From: Lachnoanaerobaculum orale
GTDB taxonomy: Bacteria > Bacillota > Clostridia > Lachnospirales > Lachnospiraceae
Assembly: GCF_003862485.1 (NCBI RefSeq)
Contig: NZ_RRCM01000001.1
Span: 1,082,328-1,146,327, forward strand
Direction: 5' to 3'
Length of the DNA: 64,000 nucleotides
Position numbers and translations under genes: made by a program. The notes under the pieces are model-generated. The model worked only from the letters and a program-made list of their open reading frames with translations, had not been told where the DNA came from and made no database searches. Within the stretch, counting starts at the first letter, position 1, and each line of letters begins with the position of its first letter. Positions 25,261-33,647 of the stretch are shown one piece after another.

Positions 25261-26814
25261 TTGAAAGATTATATTTTGGAAATGAAAAATATTACAAAGG
25301 AATATCCCGGAGTGAAGGCTTTAGATAATGTCAATCTAAAAATTGAAAGAGCCTGTATACATGCGTTGGTAGGAGAGAACGGTGCCGGAAAGTCAACACT
25401 TATGAATATTCTTTCAGGTACAATACCGTATAGTGAGTACTCTGGTCAGATTCTTTATAATAATAAAGAGTGTAAATTTCAAAAGATACATGACAGCGAA
25501 AACCTAGGTATTGTAATAATACATCAAGAGCTTGCATTGATTCCTGAGCTTACAATAGCTGAAAATATGTTCCTTGGCAATGAAAGAAAAAACAAATTCG
25601 GTATTATAGACTGGAATGAAACATTTCATCAGGCTGCTGTTGCGATGAAGGCGGTAGGATTGGAAGAGAGTACACAATCTTTGATAAAGGATATCGGAAC
25701 AGGAAAACAGCAGCTTGTAGAGATAGCAAAGGCAATATCAAAGAATGTAAAGCTTTTGATATTGGATGAACCTACTTCATCACTGAATGATGAGGATTCC
25801 AAGATGTTACTTGATATGCTTATTCGTTTTAAAAAGGAAAAGGGAATAACTTCAATAATAATCACTCATAAATTGCAGGAAGTTGCATATGTCGCCGATG
25901 AGATAACGGTAATAAGAGACGGTATGACTATAGAGACTATAGACAATTCCAATCATGCTATAAATGAAGAACGAATAATAAAAGGTATGGTAGGACGTGA
26001 ATTGGAGGACAGATATCCGAAGAGAGACCATATAATAAGTGATGAGATAATGTTTGAAGCCAAAGATTGGACCGTATATCATCCGATATATACAGAAAAG
26101 TGTGTTGTAGATAATATAAGTTTTCATGTTAAGAAAGGCGAAGTTGTAGGATTTTCAGGGCTGCAGGGCGCAGGAAGAACAGAGCTTGCAAAGTCACTTT
26201 TCGGTAAAAGCTATGGAAGCCGTATTTCAGGAAAAGAATTTATTGCAAATAAAGAGGTGTTTCTTAACAGCGCCAGAGATGCTATTGTAAACGGTTTGGC
26301 ATATGTTACAGAGGATAGAAAAACTGACGGACTTATACTTTCAGAATCAATTGCAAAGAATACTACACTTGCCCGAATGGAGAAGATAGCTGATAAAAAA
26401 GGTATTGTTGATATATCAAAGGAAAATAATGTTGCAAAAGAATATGTGAAAGCAATGAAAACCAAGACGCCGTCGATACATCAAAAGGTAGGAAATTTGT
26501 CAGGTGGAAATCAACAAAAAGTATTACTGGCAAAATGGATGTTTGCAGGCCCGGAGGTTTTATTCCTTGATGAACCTACAAGAGGAATAGATGTTGGAGC
26601 AAAATATGAGATTTACTCAATTATAAATGATATGGTAAAGGAAGGTAAATCGGTTGTGATGATTTCTTCAGATCTTACAGAGCTTTTAGGTATGTGTGAC
26701 AGGATATATGTTATGAATGCCGGAAAGATAACAGGTGAATTCAGTGCCGAGGAAGCAACACAGGAAAAAATAATGAGTACAATACTAAAGTCTGATTGTG
26801 CTGTGGTTAAATAG
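25261..26814 (+). CDS. xylG: Xylose ABC transporter ATPase
   Basis: A 517-residue tandem ATPase of the CUT2 family. First domain: Walker A GENGAGKST (about 38-46) and LDEPTSSLND; second domain: GFSGLQGAGRTE, signature LSGGNQQKV and LDEPTRGIDVGAK. Start is TTG at 25261, since the family begins with a segment like DYILEMKNITKEYPGVKAL and a GGCGG site lies 7 bases upstream; the internal ATG at 25282 would cut off the first strand. The end is close to xylH, whose ribosome site overlaps its stop codon. Confidence 0.9.
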   Translation: MKDYILEMKNITKEYPGVKALDNVNLKIERACIHALVGENGAGKSTLMNILSGTIPYSEYSGQILYNNKECKFQKIHDSENLGIVIIHQELALIPELTIAENMFLGNERKNKFGIIDWNETFHQAAVAMKAVGLEESTQSLIKDIGTGKQQLVEIAKAISKNVKLLILDEPTSSLNDEDSKMLLDMLIRFKKEKGITSIIITHKLQEVAYVADEITVIRDGMTIETIDNSNHAINEERIIKGMVGRELEDRYPKRDHIISDEIMFEAKDWTVYHPIYTEKCVVDNISFHVKKGEVVGFSGLQGAGRTELAKSLFGKSYGSRISGKEFIANKEVFLNSARDAIVNGLAYVTEDRKTDGLILSESIAKNTTLARMEKIADKKGIVDISKENNVAKEYVKAMKTKTPSIHQKVGNLSGGNQQKVLLAKWMFAGPEVLFLDEPTRGIDVGAKYEIYSIINDMVKEGKSVVMISSDLTELLGMCDRIYVMNAGKITGEFSAEEATQEKIMSTILKSDCAVVK

Positions 26815-26824
26815 GAGGTTAAAG

Positions 26825-27982
26825 ATGAATGCAAATAAATTTGTAAAAAAATACACTATGGTGCTTGCACTTTTAGTTGTATTTGTATTCTTTACATATC
26901 TGACAGGTGGAAGACTTCTTCTTGCACAGAATATATCAAATTTACTTTTACAAAATGCATATGTTCTTATAATGGCTTGTGGAATGCTTCTATGTATACT
27001 TACAGGCGGTAATGTAGATTTATCTGTAGGATCGACGCTTTGTTTATCTGCGGCGCTTTCGGCAAAATTATTAAGTGTCGGAACAAATCCTTTTATTGCT
27101 ATATTATTGTCACTTGCAGTTGCATGTGTTATAGGTATATGGCAAGGCTGGCTTATAGGATATGTACATATTCCACCGTTTATATGTACATTGGCAGGAA
27201 TGTTTCTTTTTAGAGGAGTAGCAAGAGTAATACTTGATTCCAAGACTGTTGCCATTATGGATAAGAAGTTTCTTAGCCTGTTTACATCATATATACAAAT
27301 ACCGGGACTTGATGTAAACCAGAGAGTTATTTCATCAATGGCAGTAGGAATAGTAGTTGCTATAATAATCACAGCTTATACTTTTATTTCCGAACATAAT
27401 AAAATAAAGAAAGGCTATGACAGTGCAAGCATTACATCAACAGCGATAAGAGTAGCTATATTTGATTTGGTAATATTATTTTATGCATATAAACTTATGA
27501 GCTATAAAGGTATTCCGATTATGCTCATATGGATACTTGTTGTAGTGGCTATATTTGCATTTGTTACAAGTTCAACAGTATTTGGAAGATATTTCTACGC
27601 TGTAGGTGGAAATGAAAAGGCAACAAGGTTGTCGGGAATAGACCCAAGAAAAGTCTATTTTTGGGCATACTTTTTAATAAGCCTTTTGGCAGGATTGTCA
27701 GGACTTTTAGTAGGAGCGCGTATCGGTTCCGTTGACGGAAATATGGGTAATTCATATGAGATGGATGCAATTGCTTCATGCTTTATAGGCGGAGCATCAG
27801 CGTATGGCGGCTCAGGAACGGTACAGGGTATAATGATTGGAGCTATACTTTTAGGTGTAATCAATCAGGGAATGTCAATACTCGGATTACCGGACCAGTT
27901 CCAGTACATTGTAAAGGGAGCCGTACTTTTAGGAGCGGTAGTTTTTGATGTGGTATCAAATCATAAAACGGGAAAATCATAA
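26825..27982 (+). CDS. xylH: Xylose ABC transporter permease
   Basis: A 385-residue membrane permease of the CUT2 family with about ten hydrophobic segments. Typical pieces are GGNVDLSVGSTLCLSA, AVGGNEKATRLSGID and EMDAIASCFIGGASAYGGSGT. Its length, longer than MglC, and a central extra segment fit XylH. The ATG at 26825 is preferred because TAGGAGG lies 7 bases upstream; it follows the xylG stop by 10 bases. Only 28 bases separate it from the next gene, so the xyl transcript may continue. Confidence 0.9.
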   Translation: MNANKFVKKYTMVLALLVVFVFFTYLTGGRLLLAQNISNLLLQNAYVLIMACGMLLCILTGGNVDLSVGSTLCLSAALSAKLLSVGTNPFIAILLSLAVACVIGIWQGWLIGYVHIPPFICTLAGMFLFRGVARVILDSKTVAIMDKKFLSLFTSYIQIPGLDVNQRVISSMAVGIVVAIIITAYTFISEHNKIKKGYDSASITSTAIRVAIFDLVILFYAYKLMSYKGIPIMLIWILVVVAIFAFVTSSTVFGRYFYAVGGNEKATRLSGIDPRKVYFWAYFLISLLAGLSGLLVGARIGSVDGNMGNSYEMDAIASCFIGGASAYGGSGTVQGIMIGAILLGVINQGMSILGLPDQFQYIVKGAVLLGAVVFDVVSNHKTGKS

Positions 27983-28010
27983 ATAATAGAATTACAGACA
28001 GGGGGAACAA

Positions 28011-29180
28011 TTGTTTGATAATATAGTTTCAAGAAGATATACAAATTGTGCAAAATGGGATGAAATAATTGACGAATACGGAATTGAGGATCTAATACCG
28101 TTAACAGTAGCGGATATGGATTATAGAGTAGCACCTGAGATTATAAATGCAGTTATAGACGCTGCAAATCACGGAATTTATGGCTACACTAATGTCAGTG
28201 AAAAGTATATAGAACTGTCAAAGATATGGGCAAAAAATAATTATGGTTTTTGTCCTGAAAATGAATGGATAGTATATTGTCCAAGAATTATTCAGGCTAT
28301 ATCCTTAATAATACAAAATAATACAAATATAAATGACAAGATTCTTGTATTGACACCACTATATGATCCTATACAAAATGCAGTAAGAATAAACGGTAGA
28401 GAGCTTGTGGAATGTCCTCTGTTGTTGAATAAAGGGCATTATGAGATAGACTTTGAGGATTTTGAGAAAAAAATAAAGGGTGGAGCAAAAATATTTATTT
28501 CAGTATCACCACATAATCCGGTTGGAAGAGTATGGAGTGAAGAAGAAATAAGAAAGACAGTAGAGATTTGCAAACAATATAATGTTCTTATAATATCAGA
28601 TGAAACACATGCAGATTTTATTTGGAAAAACAGATTTATAAGTTATGCTTCATTTTATGACTATTATGATAATATAATAATAGGACTTTCAACATCTAAA
28701 AACTTTAATATTGCTGGTTTAGAAGCCAGTAATATAGTTATTAAGAACAAAGATCTGAGGGATTCCTTTAAATACTTACTAAGGCAGGCAGGAATACATA
28801 ATCCGAGTTATTTTTGTATACCGGCAGTTATAGCGGCTTATGAATATGGAAGTGAGTGGCTTAAAATTGCAAAAGAAAAGATAAAAGATAATATAGACTT
28901 TGCAAAGAAATTCTTTGAGACACAAATGATAGGATTTAAAGTGGCAGATATCGAGGGAACATATTTATTATGGGTTGATTATAGAGATACTGGAATTTCT
29001 GAGGAAATGTTAAAGGATTTGATGCTATATAAAGCACATATTTCATTCTCATTAGGCAGTGGATTTGGGGAAAATGGAAGAGGATTTTTTAGAGTAAATG
29101 TTGCACTACCAAAAGAAAAGTTAGAAGAAGCTTTATTAAGATTTAAAAATAATATAAATTGGGGAGAAATTTATGAGTGA
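28011..29180 (+). CDS. PatB/MalY-type pyridoxal-phosphate C-S lyase
   Basis: A 389-residue fold-type I pyridoxal-phosphate enzyme of the MalY/PatB group, likely a cystathionine beta-lyase or related C-S lyase that releases a thiol, pyruvate and ammonia. The PLP-binding Lys is K230 (STSKNFNIAGL), and ISDETHADF carries the Asp that holds the PLP nitrogen. Start is TTG at 28011 with GGGGGAAC just upstream, matching the usual N-terminus (FDNIVSRRYTNCAKWDE). It overlaps nhaC by 8 bases. The gene looks more AT-rich than its neighbours, which could hint at transfer. An aminotransferase role is an alternative. Confidence 0.85.
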   Translation: MFDNIVSRRYTNCAKWDEIIDEYGIEDLIPLTVADMDYRVAPEIINAVIDAANHGIYGYTNVSEKYIELSKIWAKNNYGFCPENEWIVYCPRIIQAISLIIQNNTNINDKILVLTPLYDPIQNAVRINGRELVECPLLLNKGHYEIDFEDFEKKIKGGAKIFISVSPHNPVGRVWSEEEIRKTVEICKQYNVLIISDETHADFIWKNRFISYASFYDYYDNIIIGLSTSKNFNIAGLEASNIVIKNKDLRDSFKYLLRQAGIHNPSYFCIPAVIAAYEYGSEWLKIAKEKIKDNIDFAKKFFETQMIGFKVADIEGTYLLWVDYRDTGISEEMLKDLMLYKAHISFSLGSGFGENGRGFFRVNVALPKEKLEEALLRFKNNINWGEIYE

Positions 29181-30579
29181 TACAAAAAGGAAACCGACAA
29201 TATTTCAAGCAATGTTTCCAATACTGGTGATGCTTGTAATTTTAGGTATTGGAATTGGTTTTTTAAGCTTACCGGCGGAGCCGTTGATTGTCTTAGCAGC
29301 AGTAATATCAGGTATTCAGGCAAGGATATTAGGATATTCGTATGATGAGATAATGAAAGAAATAGCAACAAAAATAGCTAAAGTATGGGGAGCATTGTTA
29401 ATTTTAGTTATAGTTGGATTTATGATAGGATCATGGATGCTTGGTGGTACAATACCTATGCTTATATATTTTGGATTAAAGCTAATAAGTCCTAAATATC
29501 TTGCACTTACAGCATTTTTACTTACAGCTATAGTATCTGTACTAACTGGAACATCGTGGGGCTCAGCAGGAACTATCGGCGTAGCTTTTATGGGTGTGGC
29601 AATAGGAATGGATGTAAATCTTGCATTAGTTGCAGGTGCTGTTGTTTCCGGTGCATATTTTGGTGATAAGCTTTCACCGCTGTCAGATACTACAAATTTA
29701 TCTTCAGCCGTATGTGGAGTTGATCTATATGAACATGTATATAATCAATTATGGACAACCGGCAGCTCTGCGGTTCTTGCTTCAATATTTTATTTTATAA
29801 TGGGTCAAATCAGTGCTAAAAACAATATTGTAGTACCTGAAACTATAAATATACTTACAGGTACACTTGATAATATGTTTAAATGGAACGTCATATTATT
29901 GATTCCACTTGCAATAGTATTGATAGGATCTATAACTAAAAAGCCTACAATACCTGTTATGCTGTTAGCATCATTAGTGGCACTTATAAATGCAGCTGTA
30001 TTCCAAGGAGCAGATTTAAAGAATATTGTAGATGTTACTTTAAACGGATTTAATGTCGGTATGGTAGGAATGAGTGAAGAAAGTGTAGCACCTGAACTTA
30101 TAAGATTGCTACATAGAGGTGGTATGATGTCTATGATGAATACACTTCTTATTGCTGTTTGTGCTATTTCATTTGCAGGAACAATGACAGTGACAGGATC
30201 TCTAGGTGTCGTAATTTCAAAGATGTTAGAGAAGGTAAATTCCACATTCAAACTTGTCGCATCAACAATAGTTACATGTCTTATAATAACGGGAGTTACA
30301 AGTAATGGACAGGTTTCTATATTGATGCCTGGTGAGGCGTTTAGAGAAGCATATCTTAAGATGGGATTGCATCCAAAGGTATTATCAAGGACATTGGAAG
30401 ATTCTGTGACATGTACAGAGTGTCTTATTCCATGGACTGCAGCCGGCGCGTATATGGCAAGCACTTTAGGTGTAGCAACGTTACATTACTTACCGTATGC
30501 AATTTTAAATTATTCCGGAATGATTTTTGCCTTAGTATGGGCTTTTACAGGAATTGGAATAACAAAGTTAAAGAAATAA
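29173..30579 (+). CDS. NhaC-family Na+/H+ antiporter
   Basis: A 468-residue membrane protein with about 11-12 hydrophobic segments, of the NhaC ion transporter family. Typical segments are LTGTSWGSAGTIGVAFMGV, SGAYFGDKLSPLSDTTNLSSA and CTECLIPWTAAGAYMA. Members exchange Na+ for H+, and some carry out organic-acid exchange (MleN). Its first 8 bases overlap the C-S lyase gene, so the two are translationally coupled and may handle the same compound; that link is inference. The end of the unit has no clear terminator. Confidence 0.87.
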   Translation: MSDTKRKPTIFQAMFPILVMLVILGIGIGFLSLPAEPLIVLAAVISGIQARILGYSYDEIMKEIATKIAKVWGALLILVIVGFMIGSWMLGGTIPMLIYFGLKLISPKYLALTAFLLTAIVSVLTGTSWGSAGTIGVAFMGVAIGMDVNLALVAGAVVSGAYFGDKLSPLSDTTNLSSAVCGVDLYEHVYNQLWTTGSSAVLASIFYFIMGQISAKNNIVVPETINILTGTLDNMFKWNVILLIPLAIVLIGSITKKPTIPVMLLASLVALINAAVFQGADLKNIVDVTLNGFNVGMVGMSEESVAPELIRLLHRGGMMSMMNTLLIAVCAISFAGTMTVTGSLGVVISKMLEKVNSTFKLVASTIVTCLIITGVTSNGQVSILMPGEAFREAYLKMGLHPKVLSRTLEDSVTCTECLIPWTAAGAYMASTLGVATLHYLPYAILNYSGMIFALVWAFTGIGITKLKK

Positions 30580-30624
30580 TAAATTTTGACTTCGTAAATA
30601 TACACAAAGGAATAAAACATAATA

Positions 30625-30652
30625 TTCAGACCTCTTAAATGTATGATATAAT
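30625..30652 (+). promoter_or_regulatory. Promoter of the Card1-like nuclease operon
   Basis: -35 TTCAGA at 30625-30630, 16-bp spacer, -10 TATAAT at 30647-30652. CCTCTTA and TAAGAGG flank the -10 as a 7-bp inverted repeat (about 30631-30668) and could be an operator. Confidence 0.5.
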
Positions 30653-30723
30653 ACTACAGATAAGAGGTTATTTTATTTTGTTATAAATAATTCTTGTTAC
30701 AGTTTGAAAAAAGGAGTCTGTAT

Positions 30724-31560
30724 ATGCTAAAACTGGCGTCAATATATAAAGTGGAAGAGGACGAAGATAAACCTTTGGAAGCGGTACCGCTTACGGAAGA
30801 TAAAACTAAAAAATATGAGATTCAGGTATCTGACAGAGTCGGTACTATAAACCTGCTTGAACGTATGGAAAATGTAATCATGTATTCTACCGGAATTCAG
30901 GATTATGTTCCGCCTAAAGTACGTAAATTGGCAGTTGAGATAATGAAAAATCATGATTTGATAAAGGACATACTTGGAGAAATCCGACAAAAGTATCAAA
31001 GGCAGGATAAAGATTTTGAGATTTCACTGGATGATGTGGAGGAATACAAAAAATATCAGATTCTTGAGCTGTTCAGGAAAATGTCGGGAATAATAAGCGG
31101 AGTAAGGTATAACAGAGAAAATAATACAATTAAATGTTCTTTGACGATGACACAAAAAGCACAAAGATTTATTACAGGACAGTATTTGGAGATTGCGGTG
31201 GAAGGCGTTGTGAACGACATATTAAGCGAATGGGCAGGGAGCAAAGGCATACCTTATAAAGTTTATCGCAATGTAAAGATTGAAAGTCTGAACGGTACTG
31301 TAAAAAATGAATTTGATATCGTAATCGTTATAAGAAATAAATTTTACATAGTTGAGTGTAAATCGGGAAAAAATTTTGATGATTGGAACAGATTATCAGA
31401 GATTGCAGTTGACTACGGTATTTTGCCGCAGAGAATGTGTCTGGTATATTCATATGCTACTGAAGAAGATATTCAAAGTATTGAATATTTTTGTGAATAC
31501 TATATTTGTGATACATCAAGTTTGCGCAATAAAATAATCCAAATGATTTCATTTGGCTGA
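30724..31560 (+). CDS. Card1-like (DUF1887) PD-(D/E)XK nuclease, no CARF domain seen
   Basis: A 278-residue protein whose C-terminal half resembles the Card1/Can2 endonuclease domain (PF09002). From about residue 146 the order is RFITGQYLE (GxYLE, E156), NEFDIVIV (D198), VECKSGK (E211, K213), then YGILPQRMCLVYS and a final CDTSSLRNKI. These match the active site of PD-(D/E)XK nucleases. In Card1 and Can2 the N-terminal part is a CARF domain that binds cyclic oligoadenylate; here the first 140 residues are charged and helical with no CARF-like Rossmann pattern. The ATG at 30724 has AAAGGAG 7 bases upstream. The next gene begins within or directly after its end. No CRISPR array or cas genes are present. 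A defence role is inference. Confidence 0.65.
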   Translation: MLKLASIYKVEEDEDKPLEAVPLTEDKTKKYEIQVSDRVGTINLLERMENVIMYSTGIQDYVPPKVRKLAVEIMKNHDLIKDILGEIRQKYQRQDKDFEISLDDVEEYKKYQILELFRKMSGIISGVRYNRENNTIKCSLTMTQKAQRFITGQYLEIAVEGVVNDILSEWAGSKGIPYKVYRNVKIESLNGTVKNEFDIVIVIRNKFYIVECKSGKNFDDWNRLSEIAVDYGILPQRMCLVYSYATEEDIQSIEYFCEYYICDTSSLRNKIIQMISFG

Positions 31561-31576
31561 TAGGATTGGAAGTATT

Positions 31577-32566
31577 ATGGAAATATATAATGATGCGAAA
31601 AATTACAACAACAGGATGTTTGATTTCGGATTTAACGCTGAAACAGCTCCGACTAAGAATGTTTTGGGCGTAATTGAGAATGAAAAGGTAACAATGGTGG
31701 AATACCCTTTTAACGGTATCGGAGTAAGAAAAATTATGAAGGGCTTTGATGCTGTAGATTTTGCTATAGTGGAAGAGCTCGGAAGAAGTAAATATTTGAG
31801 TTCAATACAGATTTACCAATATATCAGGCTTAGAGGACTGTATGTTTCAAGAGACGGCATAAGAAACAGAATAAACAAATTTTTAAAGTACAGACTTATC
31901 AGGGAGTATGTCCTGAAAAATGATGAACTCACAAACGGTTTAAGGTTTTATGACTTGGATGTTAAGGCGATACCGATAGCTAATGAATGTAAAGTGATAT
32001 TCAACAGAGGGAACAGGATAATAAGTGAATATAAGAAACAAACAGAAAATCTTTATGACACGGCTGAAGGCATAAAAAGAGTAGTTGTAGGTAATATGAT
32101 TATTCTCGGATTGCTTATGAACGGTGTAAAAATGAAGAGATTCGGTATCCTTGAGACAATGCGTATCAAAGGCAGTACTGATGCTAAAAATGTTATCATT
32201 CGTACGGCGTCCAATGTTCATATAGATGACGAATCACATATACTGTATGAGGTTGTCAGAAATACACCTGATGCCTTAGATAATCTTGCCGATAAGGTAA
32301 GTCGTTATTACAAAATTGTTAATGATAAAGATTACAAAGAAAATAACTATTACGGATATAAAACTGTTCCGCAGCTTGTAATATGCGGAGAAACCTATGA
32401 GCATAATCTCAGAATAGACAAGTACCTAAGAGAAGTGGGGTTGTACAGTGAAAAAGATACAATAATGTATACTGATGATTTACTGTATGTTCAAGCTACA
32501 TTAAAAAATTTATATGTGCTTGATGAGACCGGTAACAGAACATGGTATGCACTACCGACACAGTAG
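31577..32566 (+). CDS. Winged-helix protein of unknown function
   Basis: A 329-residue protein not recognised with certainty. Residues about 58-115 form a likely winged helix-turn-helix (VDFAIVEELGRSKYLSSIQIY, then GLYVSRDGIRNRINKFLKYRLI in pieces). The central part is alpha/beta; the C-terminal part (VPQLVICGETYEHNLRIDKYL and later strands) could be a nuclease-like fold, and the layout recalls replication-relaxation proteins of mobile elements. The ATG at 31577 with TTGGAAG upstream is chosen; a TTG at 31553 would overlap the nuclease gene by 8 bases. It lies 16 bases behind the Card1-like nuclease, so the two are one transcription unit and it may regulate or partner that nuclease. Confidence 0.6.
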   Translation: MEIYNDAKNYNNRMFDFGFNAETAPTKNVLGVIENEKVTMVEYPFNGIGVRKIMKGFDAVDFAIVEELGRSKYLSSIQIYQYIRLRGLYVSRDGIRNRINKFLKYRLIREYVLKNDELTNGLRFYDLDVKAIPIANECKVIFNRGNRIISEYKKQTENLYDTAEGIKRVVVGNMIILGLLMNGVKMKRFGILETMRIKGSTDAKNVIIRTASNVHIDDESHILYEVVRNTPDALDNLADKVSRYYKIVNDKDYKENNYYGYKTVPQLVICGETYEHNLRIDKYLREVGLYSEKDTIMYTDDLLYVQATLKNLYVLDETGNRTWYALPTQ

Positions 32567-32605
32567 GCAGGTTATAAGGTCGGACAATCCTGTTTTCTTC
32601 TCTCT

Positions 32606-32637
32606 TTTAATTTTATACAATATTTGATATAATTGAT
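32606..32637 (+). promoter_or_regulatory. Promoter of the asp23 gene
   Basis: -35 TTTTAA followed by a 17-bp spacer and -10 TATAAT (about 32627-32632), some 30 bases before the AAGGAGG ribosome site. Confidence 0.45.
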
Positions 32638-32662
32638 AATCATAGAATACAAGGAGGCTTTT

Positions 32663-33058
32663 ATGGCTGATACAGTGGATATAAATAAAGAAGATAATAT
32701 TGAGGCTACTGAGGATAATAAGCTCGGTGAAGTAAAGATAGCTGACGAAGTAGTGGCTGTCATTGCAGGTATTGCCGCAACTGAGGTCGAGGGAGTTGAC
32801 TCAATGGCGGGAAATATAACAAGAGATTTTATGGGTAAGCTCTCAGGAAGTAAGATAGCAAAGAGTATGAAAGGCGTAAATGTAGAAGTAAATGATGATA
32901 AAGTCTGTGTAGATTTATCTGTCAATGTAAGCTACAATTACAATATTCCTGAAGTAAGTGAGAAAGTTCAGGAAAGAGTAAAAAACGCTATTGAGAATAT
33001 GACAGGACTTACAGTACTTGAGGTGAACATAAAAATAGCTACTGTTGTAGCAAAGTAA
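32663..33058 (+). CDS. Asp23/Gls24 family envelope stress protein
   Basis: A 131-residue Asp23/Gls24 family protein (PF03780). The acidic N-terminus is followed by GEVKIADEVVAVIAGIAATEVEGV, the family hallmark, and by VNVSYNYNIPEVSEKVQERV and TGLTVLEVNIKI. Members associate with the membrane or take part in envelope stress and alkaline tolerance. The ATG at 32663 has AAGGAGG 7 bases upstream. Its stop codon overlaps the start of the next gene by one base (TAATG), so the pair is translationally coupled. Confidence 0.88.
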   Translation: MADTVDINKEDNIEATEDNKLGEVKIADEVVAVIAGIAATEVEGVDSMAGNITRDFMGKLSGSKIAKSMKGVNVEVNDDKVCVDLSVNVSYNYNIPEVSEKVQERVKNAIENMTGLTVLEVNIKIATVVAK

Positions 33059-33567
33059 TGAGGTCAGGTAAATATATAAGGCAAATAACTACTATGGGTA
33101 TGCTTGTAGCACTTGCAATGGTTTTAGGATTTGTAGAAACGCTGATACCTATAAACTTAGGCATACCGGGCATGAAGCTCGGACTTGCAAATATTGTGGT
33201 GGTTATTGCATTATTTTTGTTTGACGTAAAGACCGCCGTTGTGGTGTCGATACTTAGAATTATACTTATAGCGATGACATTTGGAAATATGTCCATGATG
33301 TTTTATTCTATAGCAGGTGCGAGCCTCAGCTTACTGAGTATGATTGCGATATCAAAGATTAAAAGTTTTTCGCTTATAAGCGTAAGCATTGTCGGAGGCA
33401 TCATGCACAATGTGGGACAGATTATATGTGCGGCATTTGTGGTAAGGACTAACGGCGTGTTCACATATTTACCTGTACTTATGATAGCAGGTTTGGTAAG
33501 CGGAGCACTGATAGGTATAGTTGCCGGACTTATTTCAGTAAGGCTGACAAATGTTAAAATCGGCTGA
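33058..33567 (+). CDS. Gx transporter family protein (Hpre_diP_synt_I)
   Basis: A 169-residue membrane protein with five or six hydrophobic segments, of PF07456, once called heptaprenyl diphosphate synthase component I and now grouped with ECF-type S-component-like Gx transporters. The pattern MGMLVALAMVLGFVETLIP, GIPGMKLGLANIVVVIAL and GGIMHNVGQIICAA is typical. The substrate is unknown. Its start codon overlaps the Asp23 stop, and a strong terminator-like hairpin follows. The NusG-like partner and ApbE that sometimes accompany this family are not adjacent. Confidence 0.85.
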   Translation: MRSGKYIRQITTMGMLVALAMVLGFVETLIPINLGIPGMKLGLANIVVVIALFLFDVKTAVVVSILRIILIAMTFGNMSMMFYSIAGASLSLLSMIAISKIKSFSLISVSIVGGIMHNVGQIICAAFVVRTNGVFTYLPVLMIAGLVSGALIGIVAGLISVRLTNVKIG

Positions 33568-33597
33568 AAGTTATCGGTAGTAGGATGTATTTAATAT

Positions 33598-33628
33598 ACA
33601 AGCTTGATGTTAATCAGGCTTGTTTTTT
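33598..33628 (+). terminator. Terminator or attenuator before the CobW gene
   Basis: ACAAGCTTGAT (33598) and ATCAGGCTTGT (33613) form an 11-bp stem with one G-T pair and loop GTTA, followed by six T. It ends only 20 bases before the next start codon, leaving hardly any room for a separate promoter after it. Confidence 0.8.
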
Positions 33629-33647
33629 AGAGAGTAAAGGAGAAAAT

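Noticed and set aside
30724-31150. CARF domain in the N-terminal half of the Card1-like protein
   Set aside because: No Rossmann-like strand pattern or ligand loop could be seen; the region is charged and helical. Only a profile or structure search could overturn this.
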